From Pseudarthrobacter sp. SSS035 (GTDB lineage: Bacteria; Actinomycetota; Actinomycetes; Actinomycetales; Micrococcaceae), in assembly GCF_023273875.1 (NCBI RefSeq), contig NZ_CP096882.1, positions 2,356,001 to 2,420,000 of the forward strand: 64,000 nucleotides of DNA. The letters run 5' to 3'. The notes under the pieces were generated by a model that was given only the letters and a program-made list of their open reading frames with translations, did not search any database and had not been told where the DNA came from. Each line of letters opens with the position of its first letter. The stretch's first letter is position 1. Below are positions 59,624 through 64,000 of this stretch, in pieces. The position numbers were made by a program, and so were the translations under genes.

Positions 59624-59635
59624 AGTTAGGGACTG

Positions 59636-61579
59636 TCAGTCCGTGGTGCAGCATGTTTCGGTGGTGGTTGTTTCGGTTCGGTTTTCGTTGCTGGGGAGGT
59701 TGAGGGTGGGGTTTTGGTCGAAGAAGCCGTGGGGTTCGAGCATGAAGCCGATGTTTTGGCGGGGCATGATGGGCCAGTCTTCGAGGCGGACGACGTGGTG
59801 CATGCCGAAGGTGTACCAGACTACGAGGTCTTGGTCGACGATGTTCCGGTCTTTTTGGGTCCAGATGTGCAGGCCGTCGTCGGCGCCGGTGGCTTGGTTG
59901 GGGAATTCGCCGGCGGCGAAGCGTTCGGTGCGGTCGTAGGCGGTGACCCAGAGGTTGTTGCGGGCGAATTGGGCTCGTTTGCTGACGTAGGATTCGTCGC
60001 CGGCGGCCAGTTGGATACCGTCGGTGGGGATGAGGCGGTAGGCGACGGGTTCGTCCACGATGTTCTTGCTGTCGCGGTTGGCGATTTTCCAGAAGCGGTG
60101 TTTGGAGGAGTCGGTTTTCCGGATGGCGGCTTGTTCGGTTTCGAGTAGCCGGTCCACTGCCATGAAGGCGGTGTGGGTGGGGTTGTCTTCGGGGATTTCC
60201 ATGTCTACTTCGTAGACGGCGTTGTTCGGGCCGTCGATTTCGAAGTCCATGCGGACGTTGAACATGTGTTGGTGGATCGGGGCGTAGAGTCCGTCGTTGT
60301 TCAGGGTCTGGCCGTAGGGGCTTTTCTCGCCGGGTTTCTGGCCGGCGGTGGAGAGGATGCCGGTGGCTTTGACGAGGAATTCGATGCTGCCGTCGAGGAA
60401 GAGGTGCCAGTAGAAGGCGTATTCGTAGTTGGCGACGGTGGCGATGAAGGAGATGACGAGTTTGCGGCTGCGGCGGGTTTCGGTGGTGCCTTCGCGGAAG
60501 TCGAAGTGCTTCCAGAGGATGGAGTCGTCTTCTTCGTGCATGCAGATGGCGTTTTCGATGGTCAGCGGGTTGCCGTGGCTGTCGGCGGTGATGCCGTCGA
60601 AGTATTTGATTTCGCCGAGGCAGTCGCAGCCCAGGGTGAGGGAGTTGGCCATGTTGCCGATGTTGTATTCGCCGGAGTCGAAGGCGTTCTTTTTGGCCTG
60701 GACGGGGGCGGTGTCGCCATAGGGGACGACCATTTCGGAGAGTGAGGCGCGGTTGATGACGGGGCGTTCGGTGTCTTTGTTGCGGAACTTCAGCTGGTGG
60801 AGGACCAGGCCTTCGCGGGGGGTGAATCCGACGCGGAAGGACCAGTCGGCCCACTGGACGTGGTTTCCGGTGACGTTGAAGGAAGCGCCTTCGGGCTGGG
60901 TGATGGAGATGGGTTTGAGGTCGGTGCGGGCGGGGCCGACGTATTTGGGCAGGTAGTTGCCGCTGGCGGACGGGACGGGGATGGCCTGGTCGTCTTCGAC
61001 TTTGACGACGTCGCCGGAGTTGAGGTCCACGATGACGATGAAGTTTTCGATCGGGTGTGCGTAGGGGCTGTCGTCGGCTTCCTGACGGACGAAGACCAGG
61101 GCGCGCATCAGGCGGCGGCCTTCGTTGTCTTCGCCGAAGTAGCCCACGGACCAGGGTTCGAAGCAGACCAGGGACATGTCGGTGATGCCGCGTTTGGCGA
61201 GGGCGGCCTGGACCTCGGGGTTCTTGCGGCAGCTCTCTTCACCCTCTGCGAACTCGTCGAGCATGAAGGGCGGGTGGATGTGGGCGGCCAGCTGGGTCCA
61301 CTTCGAGACGATGCCCGAGTCCAGGTCCACGATCGCTTCGTAGGAACGTCCCTCGGCACGGTCCACGAGGACGGCGTCTGCCTCGCGGACCGTCGCGGCG
61401 CCGGTCCGGAGCAGTTCCTTGTCCGGCTCGCGCAGCTCAATACTGATGAACCGGAACGTTTCTGCCGCGGCCGGGCCGTCCTTCAGGATGGACGCCGCCC
61501 GGGAAATCTCGGCGCGGGACAACGGGTCGAGAGGGTGCGCAACCCCCACCTCGGTGTGGATTTCAGTGTTGAGAGTCAT
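59636..61579 (-). CDS. copper/TPQ primary amine oxidase, copy 2
   Basis: A 647-aa oxidase sharing the TPQ site N-Y-E-Y, catalytic base motif DSGEYNIG and copper histidines (HQH and MHH) with copy 1. The N-terminal third differs by scattered residues (for example ITDMSLVCFEPW against INNMDLVCFEPW) and the last 20 residues differ clearly. The start at 61579 has AAGGAGAAACC, as in copy 1. It follows leader C directly and is transcribed alone, suggesting separate regulation of two near-equal enzymes. Confidence 0.93.
   Translation of the reverse strand: MTLNTEIHTEVGVAHPLDPLSRAEISRAASILKDGPAAAETFRFISIELREPDKELLRTGAATVREADAVLVDRAEGRSYEAIVDLDSGIVSKWTQLAAHIHPPFMLDEFAEGEESCRKNPEVQAALAKRGITDMSLVCFEPWSVGYFGEDNEGRRLMRALVFVRQEADDSPYAHPIENFIVIVDLNSGDVVKVEDDQAIPVPSASGNYLPKYVGPARTDLKPISITQPEGASFNVTGNHVQWADWSFRVGFTPREGLVLHQLKFRNKDTERPVINRASLSEMVVPYGDTAPVQAKKNAFDSGEYNIGNMANSLTLGCDCLGEIKYFDGITADSHGNPLTIENAICMHEEDDSILWKHFDFREGTTETRRSRKLVISFIATVANYEYAFYWHLFLDGSIEFLVKATGILSTAGQKPGEKSPYGQTLNNDGLYAPIHQHMFNVRMDFEIDGPNNAVYEVDMEIPEDNPTHTAFMAVDRLLETEQAAIRKTDSSKHRFWKIANRDSKNIVDEPVAYRLIPTDGIQLAAGDESYVSKRAQFARNNLWVTAYDRTERFAAGEFPNQATGADDGLHIWTQKDRNIVDQDLVVWYTFGMHHVVRLEDWPIMPRQNIGFMLEPHGFFDQNPTLNLPSNENRTETTTTETCCTTD
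59692..60757 (-). repeat. 1,066-bp near-identical repeat (copy 2), within amine oxidase 2
   Basis: Partner of 22603-23668 at a constant offset of 37,089 bp, with four differences found by eye. Confidence 0.9.
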
Positions 61580-61764
61580 GGTTTCTCCTTGGTTTCTAAT
61601 CAAAATAACGGCGCTTATAGCTGGCAGCCAGCATGGTTTTATTGCCATCGCGGGATAAAGGATAAAAGATCCACGGAATATCAGAACTGTTAATCTTTGG
61701 ATTTCCCAGAACTGCTAATTCTTTCGTACATACGATGCTGCGCTAAAAGACCCTCCCCGAACCC

Positions 61765-61915
61765 GGTTGAGGCTGGAGAAGGGATCGCTTGTAATTGGCA
61801 TCCTCTGTTTCCAGAGTGTCAGCCGAGCACTTACTCCGGCCCCTTCTGGCGTGATGCAGATCACTTGCATTCGGTCTGTGTAAGAAAACTACGTCATTCA
61901 ACTCGGCCAGGCGAG
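61765..61915 (-). promoter_or_regulatory. conserved foldable leader C
   Basis: Upstream of amine oxidase 2. It keeps GUGAUCUGCAUCAC, the GCUCGGCUG segment, the hairpin CUCUG-GAAA-CAGAG and GGAUGCC, then CGAUCCCUUCUCC. The later stem seen in A and B is not evident. About 190 nt of further leader separates it from the gene, more than in A and B. Confidence 0.5.
61850..61865. promoter_or_regulatory. CRP/GlxR-like site C
   Basis: CGTGATGCAGATCACT, third copy of the GTGA-N6-TCAC site. Confidence 0.5.
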
Positions 61916-61932
61916 CCTTTTGTGGATATTTA

Positions 61933-62066
61933 CGTGAGAAATTCACGGCGGTATTTTCCCATCGCAGTTAACATGTTGGAAACATTCGGGAGCGGGCTGG
62001 GCGGGTCGGTCCGTGAGAAATTTGAGGCTGAATCTTCCCACCGCAGTTAACATGCTGGAAACATTC
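61933..62066. repeat. tandem 55-bp repeat upstream of the APC permease
   Basis: Two copies (61933-61987 and 62012-62066, 79 bp apart). Each starts CGTGAGAAATT and ends in CGCAGTTAACATG then TGGAAACATTC. A related sequence precedes the dead permease copy at 27727. Likely a duplicated promoter or regulator site. Confidence 0.6.
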
Positions 62067-62163
62067 ACAAACGCGTTCGCCGCCGTCATCGAGGGCCGGG
62101 AATGCTAATGTTTGGCACCTCTGGCCGGTGACGTGTGTCACGCGAAATCAAAGACGAGCCTGC

Positions 62164-63660
62164 ATGCCGGAGGGAAAGTTGGTCCCAGTGTCTGCCCGCG
62201 GTGATCGCTTCATCACGCCCCGCTCTCCCGTGGAGGGCCTGAGCCGCCGGAAGCTTTCCTTCCTGCCGGTCTTCGCGCAGTCAGTAGCCAACGTGGCGCC
62301 CGCGGGCGCCATGACCGTCATCCCGGCCCTGATTTTTCCGGGTCTTGTCTTTGGATCCGATGGACCGAACCTTGTGCTGACATTCGGCGCAGCCATGGCA
62401 GTCATGATCCTGGTTGCCTTATGTCTGAGACCGATGGCAAAGCGCATGGCTGCCGTCAGCGGGCTCTACAGCTACACAGCCAAGGGACTTGGCCAACGGA
62501 CGGCAATTACCGCCGGCTGGTCGGCCATCTTCGGGTACGGCCTTGTGGCCATGGCCAGTCTGTTGGCTGTTGGCATGTATGTCGTTGAGCTGTTCATCAA
62601 CCTGGGCATCCCCGTCGCCGATCCTGAGGTTTTAGCGGTGCTGGTCATTCTTGCCGCTGCAGGCGCCGCCTGTTTCCTCATGATCAGGGGGATCCAGTTA
62701 TCCGCGTGGTCCACGCTGTTAATGGAATCCATTTCAATTGGAATCCTCGCCGTCCTCATGGTCGTTTACTTCGCCTTCAACGAGCCGAAGGTCAATCTCG
62801 GGACTGTGTTTGCGTGGAACGGACATTTTGATTCGTTATCGATCGCAATCGTCGTGGCCGTCAGTGCCTTTGTCGGATTCGAAAGCCCAACCACACTCGG
62901 AGGAGAGGCGCAGAAACCCTTCGTCAGCGTGCCACGGGCCATTACCTGGACCCCCATCTTGGCGGGCGTGCTCTATCTCCTCGCCGCGACCGCCCAGGAC
63001 GTAGCCCTCAGAGATGCACCGTCAGACATAACAGCAAGCTCCACACCGTTGTCTGACCTGTTTTCCCAGACTTCCCCGGTGTTCGCCGCAGTCCTTGACC
63101 TGGGAATCGCCGCATCGTGGTTTGCGTGCGCCATCGCATCTGTGAACGCCCTGGCCCGGATATTCTTCTGCATGGGCAGGGAAGGCGTTGCCCCACGGGC
63201 AGTCGGCCGGACACACCCCGCTTTTCGGACACCTTCGACGGCGATCCTGGCCGTCATGCCGGTTGTGGCCATCGTCCCCATCGCGATCATCATCTTCGGA
63301 GCAAGTCCTGAGGAGGGCCTCGCCAACCTCTTCACGCTGGGCGCCTACGGATACCTGGGGTCCTACATCCTTGCCAGCGCGTCCCTGCCTTTCTTCCTGC
63401 GCAGGATCGGGGAGAACACGTACGCCAGCTGGGTACTTGGAGCAGCAACCTCCCTGGTCCTCGGTGCGGTGCTCTGGATGGCTGCGACAACATCGATTGG
63501 AACAGGCAACCTGCAGACTCTCATCTACGCCGGTGTCCTTCTCGCCAGCGTCATTTACGCCATGTACCTTCACCGCCGGTTACCAATGCGCCTGGCGTCA
63601 GTGGGCATCTACGACGAGACCCGCGAATCAGACCTGTTTCATGGCGGGCCGATCAAATGA
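62164..63660 (+). CDS. APC family permease
   Basis: A 498-aa permease with about 12 helices, of a different APC branch from the two amine-permease paralogues. The signature is FLPVFAQSVANVAPAGAMTVIP near residue 40, then GLYSYTAKGLGQR and FVGFESPTTLGGEA. ATG at 62164 is preferred; GTG at 62128 lies in a GTGAC/GTCAC stretch. It is divergent from amine oxidase 2 and overlaps the IclR gene by 4 bp, so it may be controlled by both. The substrate is probably an amine or amino acid. Confidence 0.87.
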   Translation: MPEGKLVPVSARGDRFITPRSPVEGLSRRKLSFLPVFAQSVANVAPAGAMTVIPALIFPGLVFGSDGPNLVLTFGAAMAVMILVALCLRPMAKRMAAVSGLYSYTAKGLGQRTAITAGWSAIFGYGLVAMASLLAVGMYVVELFINLGIPVADPEVLAVLVILAAAGAACFLMIRGIQLSAWSTLLMESISIGILAVLMVVYFAFNEPKVNLGTVFAWNGHFDSLSIAIVVAVSAFVGFESPTTLGGEAQKPFVSVPRAITWTPILAGVLYLLAATAQDVALRDAPSDITASSTPLSDLFSQTSPVFAAVLDLGIAASWFACAIASVNALARIFFCMGREGVAPRAVGRTHPAFRTPSTAILAVMPVVAIVPIAIIIFGASPEEGLANLFTLGAYGYLGSYILASASLPFFLRRIGENTYASWVLGAATSLVLGAVLWMAATTSIGTGNLQTLIYAGVLLASVIYAMYLHRRLPMRLASVGIYDETRESDLFHGGPIK

Positions 63661-64000
63661 ACTACAGACCTTCACACTACGGTTCCGGCCCAGCGTCAAA
63701 TTCGCTCAGGCTCTTGGAGATCGTGGCACGGTTCGGCACCGGGACAACGGCGAAAGAGATCACCGACGCCCTGCGCATGCCTCCGGCGACCGCCTACAGG
63801 CTTTTGAATGCGCTTGTCGGGGACGAATATCTGGTCCGCACCTCAGATCTCCGCGGATTCGCGCTCGGCCACGCAATTTCAGGACTGGTGACAGCGGCGA
63901 ACCCGCCAACTGTTCCCACCGCGGCCCGCACCGTCCTGGAGGAGTTCCGGCAGGGAAACCGTTTCGCCGTGCACCTCTTTATGTTCAGGAGCGCGTCCCT
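63657..64000 (+). CDS. IclR family regulator, 5' part only
   Basis: The frame runs from ATG at 63657 to the window edge (114 codons) without a stop. An IclR-type winged helix is clear: NSLRLLEIVARFGTGTTAKE, then the recognition helix region MPPATAYRLLNALVGDEYLV and a start of the ligand domain. It overlaps the permease stop (ATGA), so it is cotranscribed and probably regulates the permease, amine oxidase 2 or both. Confidence 0.82.
   Translation, partial: MNYRPSHYGSGPASNSLRLLEIVARFGTGTTAKEITDALRMPPATAYRLLNALVGDEYLVRTSDLRGFALGHAISGLVTAANPPTVPTAARTVLEEFRQGNRFAVHLFMFRSAS

Overview
The window is high-GC DNA with the gene style of a Gram-positive actinobacterium, most likely a member of the Micrococcaceae close to Arthrobacter or Paenarthrobacter. 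Pointers are a mycothiol-dependent formaldehyde dehydrogenase, the actinobacterial OpcA partner of glucose-6-phosphate dehydrogenase, a long-form GAPDH, and two copper amine oxidases that resemble the methylamine/histamine oxidases of Arthrobacter. No rRNA, tRNA or CRISPR array was seen.

Region 1 (1-7 kb) holds small accessory units: an alpha/beta hydrolase, an SDR with a divergent TetR, a DODA-type dioxygenase and a DoxX protein with a divergent MarR, a cupin with a divergent MarR, and a decayed transporter zone at 4.7-5.6 kb. Region 2 (7-20 kb) is a long minus-strand catabolic operon: aldehyde dehydrogenase, RidA, ferredoxin reductase, extradiol dioxygenase, hydrolase, two SDRs, a thiamine-diphosphate enzyme, a hydrolase-like protein, a small protein and a Rieske oxygenase. 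An aspartate-dehydrogenase-like gene follows it, and an aromatic-acid MFS permease is transcribed away from it. Together they look like a pathway for an aromatic or N-containing ring compound.

Region 3 (20-34 kb) serves methylated amines. A minus-strand operon encodes a cupin, the three parts of a heme-dependent oxidative N-demethylase (DmmA-like, reductase, DUF3445 subunit) and a copper/TPQ amine oxidase. Around it lie YcnI and DUF5134 membrane proteins, an APC permease, an IS3 element, a second truncated copy of the operon start, and a GntR/Cache regulatory pair. Region 4 (34-53 kb) is a ribulose monophosphate (RuMP) island: hexulose-phosphate synthase and isomerase, zwf-opcA, mycothiol-dependent formaldehyde oxidation, a formate-dehydrogenase-like molybdoenzyme, a LuxR-type regulator, transketolase, transaldolase, epimerase, isomerase, class II aldolase, phosphofructokinase and GAPDH. 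Region 5 (53-64 kb) has a cupin, a HAD phosphatase, a Gfo/Idh dehydrogenase, a cation/proton antiporter, a second DUF5134, a second APC permease, a second amine oxidase, a third APC permease and the start of an IclR regulator.

The inferred flow is: methylated amine taken up by APC permeases, oxidative N-demethylation, primary-amine oxidation to formaldehyde, ammonia and H2O2, then formaldehyde either fixed by HPS/PHI and recycled through the sugar-phosphate enzymes or oxidised through mycothiol to formate and CO2. Two regulatory layers are visible: a conserved, foldable leader present three times in front of amine genes, and a shared promoter/operator (ACCC-N4-GGGTAGT plus downstream bases) in front of hxlB, tkt and gap.
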